A stretch of 18,431 bases of DNA from Candidatus Hodarchaeota archaeon (GTDB lineage Archaea; Asgardarchaeota; Heimdallarchaeia; Hodarchaeales; YT1-057), in NCBI GenBank assembly GCA_016839955.1, contig JAEOTI010000447.1, forward strand, positions 1-18,431, written 5' to 3'. The translations under genes were made by a program, and so were the position numbers. Of this stretch, positions 7,111 through 13,804 are shown one piece after another (within the stretch, counting starts at the first letter, position 1; each line of letters begins with the position of its first letter). Under the pieces are notes generated by a model. The model ran no database searches and was not told where the DNA came from. It worked only from the letters and a program-made list of their open reading frames with translations.

Positions 7111-8067
7111 TCACGCTCGAGTAAACCTGAAGAATCCAGAAAAAGATTTGATAAGCATTTGTTTCTTCTCAAATTCATCGAGAATTATATTCATACCAAG
7201 TGAGTCAGAGAACATATGTGAAGCTATCACAACATTGAGGTGATGCTTTTTCGCTTCCTTTAAATGATCCTCGCGCATGTGCATCGTTACTAACGTGCCA
7301 ACACCTGCTTGAGAGATCTTTTCGTAAAGATCCTTAGAATAACTCGTGCCTCCAGTGAATTCAACTATTATTTCTCCGGCCCGATTTTTCTTTGCACCTG
7401 CAATAATATTTGGAGCCATCTTTAGTCTTTTAGCTTCTTGATATTCGGGGATTTCATTTATAACTTTAAGAACTTCTCCAACTAACGTCGGATTACGTTC
7501 TTTGATTTTTTCAGCCATGAATTGCTGGGCACAATTATCTGCAGCCGTATGGCAACATACTAGAGGGATGTCAAGTAGTCGAGCTGCATCCCTTGCTCGA
7601 TAGTTATTCAATGCATGTATTGTACGTTCTACCTCACCAATTCTATCACTCATGAGTGCTTCTGCAACATTGATTGGAATTCCCATGTTTAGAAACAATT
7701 CATTCTGTAGTGTCATGACTTCTGCTAAACCAGGTATTCCAGTGCCTGTTGGGTGATGGGCAACTATTACAGGATTTTTTAGTAGATTCTTTTCTCTAAG
7801 TCTATCAACTAATACTATTTCTCCAACATCTACGTCAATCCCGGAAATAATGTTTTCTACTTCACGGTCAGGATCACCATAAACAATCCGAGTATCCCCA
7901 TAAGGATTCCATAGAGACTCTTTATCAAACTCTTCTTTTTGATCCTCTTTTAAATCGTTGAATTCTTTTTTCTTCTCTTCAAGTAAAAGATTCACAGAAT
8001 CGAGTCCCCGTGGATCATTTTTTATTCCATTCTTAACCATTATTTCATACATTTCTTTCAATTTCAT
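7111..8067 (-). CDS. NIF3-like metal-binding protein
   Basis: A 318-residue protein of the NIF3 family (also named GTP cyclohydrolase I type 2-like), a conserved group with a two-metal site and mostly unknown biochemical role. The motifs are His104-His105 in VIVAHHPTG, HTAAD at 173-177 matching the family's HTxxD, and a C-terminal HMRED (263-267) then ASHMFSDSLG (282-291), matching the usual [GH]E...GH..(E/D) pattern. Asp288 replaces the more common Glu. An N-terminal charged extension (about residues 25-50) is longer than in simple family members. It lies 26 bases after the zinc-finger gene and 6 bases before the oxidoreductase, so it is almost certainly co-transcribed with both. Family call is good; the activity is unknown. 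Confidence 0.8.
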   Translation of the reverse strand: MKLKEMYEIMVKNGIKNDPRGLDSVNLLLEEKKKEFNDLKEDQKEEFDKESLWNPYGDTRIVYGDPDREVENIISGIDVDVGEIVLVDRLREKNLLKNPVIVAHHPTGTGIPGLAEVMTLQNELFLNMGIPINVAEALMSDRIGEVERTIHALNNYRARDAARLLDIPLVCCHTAADNCAQQFMAEKIKERNPTLVGEVLKVINEIPEYQEAKRLKMAPNIIAGAKKNRAGEIIVEFTGGTSYSKDLYEKISQAGVGTLVTMHMREDHLKEAKKHHLNVVIASHMFSDSLGMNIILDEFEKKQMLIKSFSGFFRFTRA

Positions 8068-8093
8068 TTTCTTTCACACTTTAGGACTAGCAG

Positions 8094-8315
8094 TCAAGTT
8101 CTAACCTTCCCTTTTGGTTTACAAGCAGGGCATAAACGTCGGGTGCGTAAGCGAATCCGTGGATATTCATTAACATAAAGACTGATCCAATGAACACATG
8201 AATTACAGGTATATTTCCCACAATACCCGCATTCAAAGTGTTTCTGTTTTGGAACTTCTTGCTCACCGCATATTTCACATAAAACAGTTTTCTTTGGTAC
8301 AAACTTAGAACTTAT
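8094..8315 (-). CDS. Small double-zinc-finger protein with FYVE/RING-like cysteine spacing
   Basis: A 73-residue protein read from an ATA codon. Eight cysteines lie in four pairs: C13-x2-C16-x12-C29-x2-C32-x4-C37-x2-C40-x21-C62-x2-C65, enough for two zinc ions. The run of gaps 2, 12, 2, 4, 2 is the same as in the EEA1 FYVE finger as I remember it, and the segment before the last pair is basic (RIRLRTRRL). The phosphoinositide-binding RRHHCR motif of true FYVE domains is not present; KHFEC stands there, so lipid binding is not implied, and RING or other cross-brace fingers remain possible. There is no ATG, GTG, TTG or CTG in frame before Cys13; GGAGG at 8324-8328 is spaced 8 bases from ATA. 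The frame is also the continuation of the CBS gene after its TAA. An overlapping frame at 8087-8302 has an ATG but lacks the cysteine pattern. Confidence 0.78.
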   Translation of the reverse strand: MSSKFVPKKTVLCEICGEQEVPKQKHFECGYCGKYTCNSCVHWISLYVNEYPRIRLRTRRLCPACKPKGKVRT

Positions 8316-8323
8316 TGATGCCG

Positions 8324-8328
8324 CCTCC
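8324..8328 (-). promoter_or_regulatory. Strong Shine-Dalgarno for the zinc-finger gene
   Basis: On the minus strand AAGGAGG follows the CBS stop codon at once. GGAGG is 8 bases before ATA (8313-8315), the distance seen at other starts here. This is the main argument for translation beginning at ATA instead of reading through the TAA. Confidence 0.65.
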
Positions 8329-8330
8329 TT

Positions 8331-9107
8331 TTAAGGTTCTGCAACTAGAAATAAAACATCATGTTCAGTAAAAATACCAATTGGCTTTGTATCTTCTACA
8401 ATCGGAATTTGACCAATATTTTCCTGTCGCATCAGTGCAATAGCAGCTGCAACCGGAGTGGTCGGACTGATCGATAAAACTTCTGCGGTACTAATTTGTT
8501 TTACTTTTTTATCCATTATAGGTAGCCCTTCACGTAGAAACGCAGCTAAAATGTCTGAAGCAGTTACTATCCCTTTCATAATGTCATCTTGTACTAATAT
8601 TCCTCGTCTAACATCTTTTTCCACAAGTATGCTTAGAGCTTCTTTGACAGTAGCACTACTAGGGACTATTAAAAATTCTGAATTATGATCATGCTGAGAA
8701 ACGGGATTATTCAATTTTGTAGAAGACAAACCTTTACAATTTAGGATATCTCGTTCAGTTATAATGCCTAAAAGTTCGTTTTTTGTAAGAACTATTGGAA
8801 GACATCCAACATTTTTTTCAATCATGATTTGTACTGCTGTTTTGACAGTTTCTGTACTTTTTACCAAATGCAAATCCTTGGTCATTAGTGATAGAGTTTC
8901 TTCATCAATTTTTGAAGGATTATCAGATAATAATTTCATAATATCTGCGATAACAATGATTCCTTTCAGAGTATTTTCCCCTTCAACGATAGGTACTCTT
9001 CTAAATCCATTTACATGAAGAACTTCCATTATTTCCTTGACTGTATAATGTGGAAAACCGATCACTAGATCGGAAGTCCCACATGCCCAAACTTCATTTG
9101 ATTCCAT
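8331..9107 (-). CDS. Four-CBS-domain protein
   Basis: A 258-residue protein made of four CBS motifs, about residues 10-62, 72-125, 142-190 and 200-258, arranged as two Bateman modules that typically bind adenosine nucleotides or SAM and act as sensors. Characteristic repeats are visible: RRVPIVEG...LKGIIVIADIM, GCLPIVLTKNELLGIITERDIL, RRGILVQDDIMKGIVTASDIL and GQIPIVEDTKPIGIFTEHDVL. The first motif lacks the usual Met-Thr opening. The ATG has GAGGTTGAT 8 bases upstream. The TAA stop is followed in the same frame by the zinc-finger coding sequence. CBS proteins fused to a C-terminal zinc domain are known in archaea (Thermoplasma TA0289), so the two may function together. It is the first gene of the four-gene unit ending with the oxidoreductase. 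Confidence 0.92.
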   Translation of the reverse strand: MESNEVWACGTSDLVIGFPHYTVKEIMEVLHVNGFRRVPIVEGENTLKGIIVIADIMKLLSDNPSKIDEETLSLMTKDLHLVKSTETVKTAVQIMIEKNVGCLPIVLTKNELLGIITERDILNCKGLSSTKLNNPVSQHDHNSEFLIVPSSATVKEALSILVEKDVRRGILVQDDIMKGIVTASDILAAFLREGLPIMDKKVKQISTAEVLSISPTTPVAAAIALMRQENIGQIPIVEDTKPIGIFTEHDVLFLVAEP

Positions 9108-9456
9108 TTGAAAATCAACCTCATTAGGATTTTAGTTATGAAAATTCCAGTTAATAAAGACTATAAGGTTATAGGATAATGCAATACGAGAAATAATGTC
9201 TATTCTTTTGAGTATTCACCTTATCAATGTCGATTTCAAAAAGGATTACTACAAAGTTGAAATCCAATTATTATCTAATTGTAGCTTGTCCGTTCTATTT
9301 GACTTACTCATTTATGGACAAACATGTCCATATCACCATCAACAGTTGCCAACCCTTCTACTCAAACTCCTTTTCTAGAAAAATGAATAAAAATTTGACC
9401 GGAATAGGATGTTTCTTTGTAATAAATGAAAGGAGAATTAATTTTTGCAATAGAAA
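9108..9456. other. 349-base intergenic region with an inverted repeat
   Basis: A gap between the start of the CBS gene and the end of the downstream TPR gene, both on the minus strand. It must contain the promoter of the CBS unit; CTTATAG near 9160-9170 on the minus strand is a weak candidate TATA. A perfect inverted repeat lies at 9313-9332. Two overlapping plus-strand ORFs of 60 and 77 codons look like random open frames. No tRNA, repeat array or other gene was seen. Confidence 0.5.
9313..9332. repeat. Perfect 8-base inverted repeat, operator-like
   Basis: TATGGACA and TGTCCATA flank a 4-base spacer AACA. It is symmetrical enough to be a dimer binding site, or a short RNA hairpin in a TPR transcript end. 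It lies about 210 bases upstream of the CBS start and 125 bases after the TPR stop. One such repeat in 18 kb could occur by chance. Confidence 0.35.
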
Positions 9457-10860
9457 TTAACCTTTAAAGCCTTTGAGTATCTGTCCGTATTTTGCTAAAT
9501 ATTCTCTTACCTCTTCAACTTTTTCCATATCTGTTGGAGGTTGAACCATTTTTTTAACTCGGGTTTGGACACGTATGAGGTTTTCAAGTTGAGTCTCTGC
9601 TCTTTGCTTGTGTCTTGGTAAATTAAGACGTTTAGCTGATTCTATTGCCTCTTTAAAGATAAAAATCCCTTCTTGATAATTCATTTGGGCGCCTTCTAAC
9701 ATTCCTCGAACAATACTTGTTTCTACAAGAATACCAGGAATTTTATGAACTTCTGCAAGACTCACCACCTCTTCGAGATAAGAATTTGCGTCATTAAGAT
9801 TTTGATCATCTAATGTAATTTTATACTGAAGAAGGGCTAATTCTGCAAGTTGCAGAAGTGCATGAACAGAATAAATAAATAAATTACTTCTTCTCGCTTC
9901 TGTTAAGCATGATTTAAAAAATTTCAATGCAGTCGCGGTGTTTCCTTGACTTCGAGCAATTATCCCTGAAACTAGTAACCAATTCAAATTTCCACTTGGA
10001 ACCTGTAAAGACTTTGCTAATTCTTCAGTTTGCTTCAAAAAGATTAGAGATTCATCATAGTCTCCTTTTTCTGCAAGGACTCCTGCAATAGCTGCAAGAT
10101 TTTCTACAACACCTTTATCTGAGATACCTAATTCGTTCCAGCTATCAAAGCTTTCTTTCAGCATACTTTCAGCTTTATTATACTTTCCTAACCCCCAATA
10201 AAGAAGTCCAACGTTTTGTGTTGTCAAGGCAACTCCAGAAGTATTATTCATTCCAATAAATATGATACGAGCTCTTTCATATGCTTTTAAAGCCTCTTGG
10301 GCTTCTCCTCGGATTCGATGAATCTCTCCCATATTATTCAAAGCCAAAGCAATACCATAATTCTGTTGAATTTTCTCCTTAACTTCAAGACTCTCCTTAA
10401 AATAATCCAAAGCTTTCGAAAAATCACCTAAATCAAAGTAGCGGTTTCCCATATTATTTAGACAGGTTCCAATCCCATTTAAATCATCAATTTCTTTTCT
10501 TAACTCAAGACTTTCATTATATAGTTCTAATGAAAGATGAATTGCTCCTTCTTTTTGTGAAGCGGCAACTATGTTTCCAAGGTAATTTAAAACGAAAGCC
10601 TTCCCATATTTATAGGAAATTTTCTCCGCTAACTGTAAAGCTTTGTTAAAAATCTCTTTGGCTTCATTTAATGCACCTTTACTCCATGTAATTTTACCTA
10701 GCTCACATAAAGCGTCACATTCAACCTTAGAATCGCCAAAGGCTTGAGATCTTGCAAGAACATTCTGAAGAATATCAGTAGCTTTTTCTAATTCAAACTT
10801 CTCTGCATACTTGCGAGCACTTCGTAGATCTTCAAGTAAAGAATGTTGAGAAGTCACCAA
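9457..10860 (-). CDS. TPR-repeat protein (second of a paralogous pair)
   Basis: A 467-residue soluble helical-repeat protein, made almost wholly of tetratricopeptide repeats of the kind in kinesin light chain or LGN-type proteins. About eight or nine units are visible, including ALCELGKITWSKGALNEAKE, VLNYLGNIVA, CLNNMGNRYFDLGDFSKALD and ALNNMGEIHRIRGEAQEALK. The last third is more divergent, with a basic tail. It likely serves as a protein-binding scaffold; partner unknown. The start TTG (10858-10860) has GGGAG 7 bases upstream; the next codon GTG is an alternative. It follows the other TPR gene by 57 bases on the same strand, with similar length and the same layout, suggesting tandem duplication. 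Confidence 0.88.
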   Translation of the reverse strand: MVTSQHSLLEDLRSARKYAEKFELEKATDILQNVLARSQAFGDSKVECDALCELGKITWSKGALNEAKEIFNKALQLAEKISYKYGKAFVLNYLGNIVAASQKEGAIHLSLELYNESLELRKEIDDLNGIGTCLNNMGNRYFDLGDFSKALDYFKESLEVKEKIQQNYGIALALNNMGEIHRIRGEAQEALKAYERARIIFIGMNNTSGVALTTQNVGLLYWGLGKYNKAESMLKESFDSWNELGISDKGVVENLAAIAGVLAEKGDYDESLIFLKQTEELAKSLQVPSGNLNWLLVSGIIARSQGNTATALKFFKSCLTEARRSNLFIYSVHALLQLAELALLQYKITLDDQNLNDANSYLEEVVSLAEVHKIPGILVETSIVRGMLEGAQMNYQEGIFIFKEAIESAKRLNLPRHKQRAETQLENLIRVQTRVKKMVQPPTDMEKVEEVREYLAKYGQILKGFKG

Positions 10861-10917
10861 TTATATCTCCCTATTTAAGTAAAGATCTGGTGATCCTTTT
10901 TTATTATGAAATTGGAA

Positions 10918-12318
10918 TTAAGTTCCTTTCGCTCGAAAATGTTTTTTGACATCCTTCAAAGCATCTAGCATTTCATCTACTCTTTCTTTCTCCATCTTTC
11001 CAATGAGATGAGCTTCAGCTCTTCTCTTGTGCTCTTTTAAGTTCTTTAGATGTTTTGAAGCAGTTTTAGCTTGATAGGGCAAATGTCGTTCCTCAGCCAA
11101 TTTTTTCACGAACTCTATGCCCTTGATTGCCTTATCAAATTCTAAGTTGGCTCCAGCTAGTAAAGCTTCCAGTGTAGCAATTTCAATTAAGACTAAAGCC
11201 CGTTGATAGTGAGTTGCTTGTTGGTAAGCCTCAGCAATGGTTTCTTGCATTAATTCAAGATATTTTTCATCTAGTGTTGCTCGATATTCTAATAAATAAA
11301 CCTCAATAAGATGAACTAGAGCGACTAAGACATATTCAGTTAATTCAATATCCTTAGCTTGTTTCAAAGTGGTTTCAAAGGCAGCTTTAGCGGGTTTTAA
11401 ATTATGTTGGGCTAAGTTGAGGTGACCTTCGTAAAAATGACCTGCAATTTGAAGTGGCTTGTTGTCCAATCTTTGAGCTGCCGCTAAACCTACAGATAAT
11501 GCCTTCTCTGCTTCATCAAATCGTTTCACATCCGCAAGAACTGAAGATTTTCCAAAAGTAATGTCAATTTGTACATCCGGCGCATCTTCTGGAGTAAAGT
11601 GTGTTTCAGCATCATAAAATGATTCTAATGCTTGTTCAGGCGCTCCTAAAGCGGCATGAACCCATCCAATGTTATCTAATGCAATAGCCTTGCTATATTC
11701 ATCCTCACATTCTCTTAGGGAATCCCTATAACCTTGCAATGCTCCTTTTAGATTTCCCATATCTTGGTTAACAATTGCCATATTGTTAAAACAAGCTGCT
11801 CTTCCACCAGCATCCCCCAATTTAGTCCAAATTTTTAATGCTTCTTGATAACGTTCAAGAGCCTGCTCTGACCTTCCAACGGACGAATCAATAGTACCAA
11901 GGTTATTATAACATCGAGCTATATGGTCCTGATTATCAACCTTTTTCCAAATCTCTAAAGCCTTGGAATAGTACTTAGTAGCTTGATCACTGTCCCCTCT
12001 TTGACTATAAGATGCTGCCATTGTTTCGAGTGCTACGCCTTCTCCGAAGGGATAATCAATTTGGTTTTTTTGAATATCATTTATAATTGACATTGTAATT
12101 TCTAGGGCTTTTGACGCATCTGCTCGGTGAATAGCAATTCTTGCTATTTCATTTTGGCAATCAATTGCCGGGATAGGATCCATTGATCTGTTTGAAGCTG
12201 CCCACTCAATTAAAGGTATTAAAATTTTTTCAGCATCTCGTAAATGATTATGGGTGATTAATCTCCTACAATCGAGGATTTTATCATTAAATTCAGATTT
12301 TTCCAATGTCTTGTTCAC
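10918..12318 (-). CDS. TPR-repeat protein (first of a paralogous pair)
   Basis: A 466-residue protein, mostly TPR helices with clear units such as ALETMAASYSQRGDSDQATK, CYNNLGTIDSSVGRSEQALE and CFNNMAIVNQDMGNLKGALQ. The N-terminal 60 and C-terminal 100 residues are less regular; the tail is rich in Lys, Arg and Glu. No signal peptide or membrane segment. A scaffold role is likely and the partner unknown. It starts with GTG (12316-12318), directly preceded by an in-frame TGA. The frame stays open for 37 codons before that stop, which could be chance. It diverges from the alcohol dehydrogenase gene and is probably co-transcribed with the downstream paralogue. Confidence 0.88.
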   Translation of the reverse strand: MNKTLEKSEFNDKILDCRRLITHNHLRDAEKILIPLIEWAASNRSMDPIPAIDCQNEIARIAIHRADASKALEITMSIINDIQKNQIDYPFGEGVALETMAASYSQRGDSDQATKYYSKALEIWKKVDNQDHIARCYNNLGTIDSSVGRSEQALERYQEALKIWTKLGDAGGRAACFNNMAIVNQDMGNLKGALQGYRDSLRECEDEYSKAIALDNIGWVHAALGAPEQALESFYDAETHFTPEDAPDVQIDITFGKSSVLADVKRFDEAEKALSVGLAAAQRLDNKPLQIAGHFYEGHLNLAQHNLKPAKAAFETTLKQAKDIELTEYVLVALVHLIEVYLLEYRATLDEKYLELMQETIAEAYQQATHYQRALVLIEIATLEALLAGANLEFDKAIKGIEFVKKLAEERHLPYQAKTASKHLKNLKEHKRRAEAHLIGKMEKERVDEMLDALKDVKKHFRAKGT

Positions 12319-12610
12319 TCACTTGATTTTTTTTGTCTTGAACGCTTTTAGCAGTTGCTGATAATCATTAAGGACAAATTTGCTTTCTTCAAAGAGAAAT
12401 TCTTGGGTAATTCCTTTATCTATGTCATTGTGTTAGAAATACCCATCCAATGGAAAACTGTTAAGGTTTAGTACAAATAAATTACTACTTCTCAATTTTA
12501 TTTATCTATATTTATTTACTAAACTCCTTTTCTCATTCAATCTAAAAATGACTTGTCAATGGATGAGAACGTTTAAACTGTTTTTATTGTAAAATTTAGA
12601 GGAACATATA
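12319..12610. promoter_or_regulatory. Divergent promoter region between the TPR pair and the adh unit
   Basis: A 292-base gap, very AT-rich between about 12470 and 12535, fits back-to-back promoters. On the plus strand, TTTAAA at 12572-12577 is a TATA candidate 34 bases before the adh ATG, and AGAGGA near 12598-12603 is its Shine-Dalgarno. On the minus strand, no single TATA stands out. Confidence 0.45.
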
Positions 12611-13792
12611 ATGTGGACGTTTCGAAGTGTTCCAAAGATTGTATTTGGGAAAGATGCTCGAGAAGAGCTAGAAACGATAGTTGGACGAAGAGGAATGATA
12701 ATATCAGACCGAAATCTCTATGATTTCGGTTTTGTAGAGAATGTAGAGGAGAAAATGAATTTCGATACAGAAGTGATACTTGAAGTTCGCCCCGAACCCT
12801 CAACTGATGATGTTGAAAACATGGTTCCTCTGGTTAATGATTACAATCCAGATTGGATTATCGCCCTCGGCGGAGGTAGTGTGATTGATGCTGCAAAAGC
12901 TCTTTGGGTTCTCTATGAAAATCCAGACATCTTATTAGAAGAAATAGTCCCTTTTACCGATATAATTACAGGGAAAAAAGCACAATTCATTGCCATACCT
13001 ACAACGAGTGGTACTGGTTCAGAGGTTACTTGGGCTATTGTACTAAACGATAAGGCTGAAGAACGAAAATTAGAATTAGCTTCTCCTGCAGTAATTCCTA
13101 ATATGGCAATTATAGACCCTTATTTCACATTAGAAATGCCTCCATCTCTAACTGCTGATACTGGAATAGACGCGTTAGCAAATTGTATTGAAGCATATAC
13201 CTCAGAATGGCGAAATACTTTCTCTGATGCCTTTGCGATTAACCCTATTCCCGATATTTTTCAGTACCTTCCCAAAGCTTATGAAAATGGTCAAGACTTC
13301 ACTTCAAGGGAAAAAATGCATATTGCAGCGACTCTTTCGGGATTGGCTTTTACTAACTCTCAAGCAGGGGTCGCTCATAGCCTTGCACATGCAATAGGGG
13401 TAATATTCCATCTTCCTCATGGAAGAGCTGTAGCTCTCTCTTTACCTTATGCAATTGATTTCAATAAACAAAACCCAGAAGTAGAAAACAAAACTGAGAT
13501 AATCAGAAGATACATGGCAATTGGACGTCTTCTTGGAGTAAAAGGCGAAAACAATTTTGAAATTGTGGAAGGTTTCACCAAAAAATTAAGGAATTTGCTT
13601 AATAAACTTAAAGAACCGAGTTCTCTAAAGGAGATTGGAATTTCAAAAAATATGTTTTCAGAAAAATTAGAATATTTAGTTACTTTGGCGAATGAATCAA
13701 CATGTACTTTCGTGAATGCGCGAGTACCTTCTGATGAAGAATTTGAAAAGTTGTTTATCTGTTTATTTGAAGGAATACCAGTTACATTTTAG
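12611..13792 (+). CDS. Iron-type alcohol dehydrogenase family protein
   Basis: A 393-residue member of the group III (Fe-containing) NAD(P)-dependent alcohol dehydrogenases, which interconvert alcohols and aldehydes. The Rossmann-type motif GGGSVIDAAK is at 87-96 and PTTSGTGSEVT at 130-140. Metal ligands expected from E. coli FucO are one Asp and three His; here Asp187, His256 and His270 are present, with the conserved His260 in GVAHSLAHAIG. The fourth ligand position, in DALxH, reads DALAN, so Asn191 replaces histidine. That may alter the metal or weaken binding. Other features and length are typical. The ATG is supported by AGAGGA. The stop is 12 bases before the ThDP enzyme, indicating an operon. 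The substrate is not evident. Confidence 0.9.
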   Translation: MWTFRSVPKIVFGKDAREELETIVGRRGMIISDRNLYDFGFVENVEEKMNFDTEVILEVRPEPSTDDVENMVPLVNDYNPDWIIALGGGSVIDAAKALWVLYENPDILLEEIVPFTDIITGKKAQFIAIPTTSGTGSEVTWAIVLNDKAEERKLELASPAVIPNMAIIDPYFTLEMPPSLTADTGIDALANCIEAYTSEWRNTFSDAFAINPIPDIFQYLPKAYENGQDFTSREKMHIAATLSGLAFTNSQAGVAHSLAHAIGVIFHLPHGRAVALSLPYAIDFNKQNPEVENKTEIIRRYMAIGRLLGVKGENNFEIVEGFTKKLRNLLNKLKEPSSLKEIGISKNMFSEKLEYLVTLANESTCTFVNARVPSDEEFEKLFICLFEGIPVTF

Positions 13793-13804
13793 TGAGGGTC
13801 AGCA

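Noticed and set aside
8087..8302. 71-codon minus-strand ORF with an ATG across the zinc-finger gene
   Set aside because: Its frame lacks the regular cysteine pairs seen in the neighbouring frame, so I judge it a shadow.
9196..9460. Two overlapping plus-strand ORFs of 60 and 77 codons in the intergenic region
   Set aside because: No ribosome binding site, no domain, they overlap each other and run against the surrounding minus-strand genes.
12319..12432. Open frame of 37 codons on the minus strand ending in TGA directly before, and in frame with, the GTG of the first TPR gene
   Set aside because: It has no ATG, GTG or TTG start and no Shine-Dalgarno; an open stretch of this length is not rare by chance. 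It could be an old N-terminus but I cannot support it.
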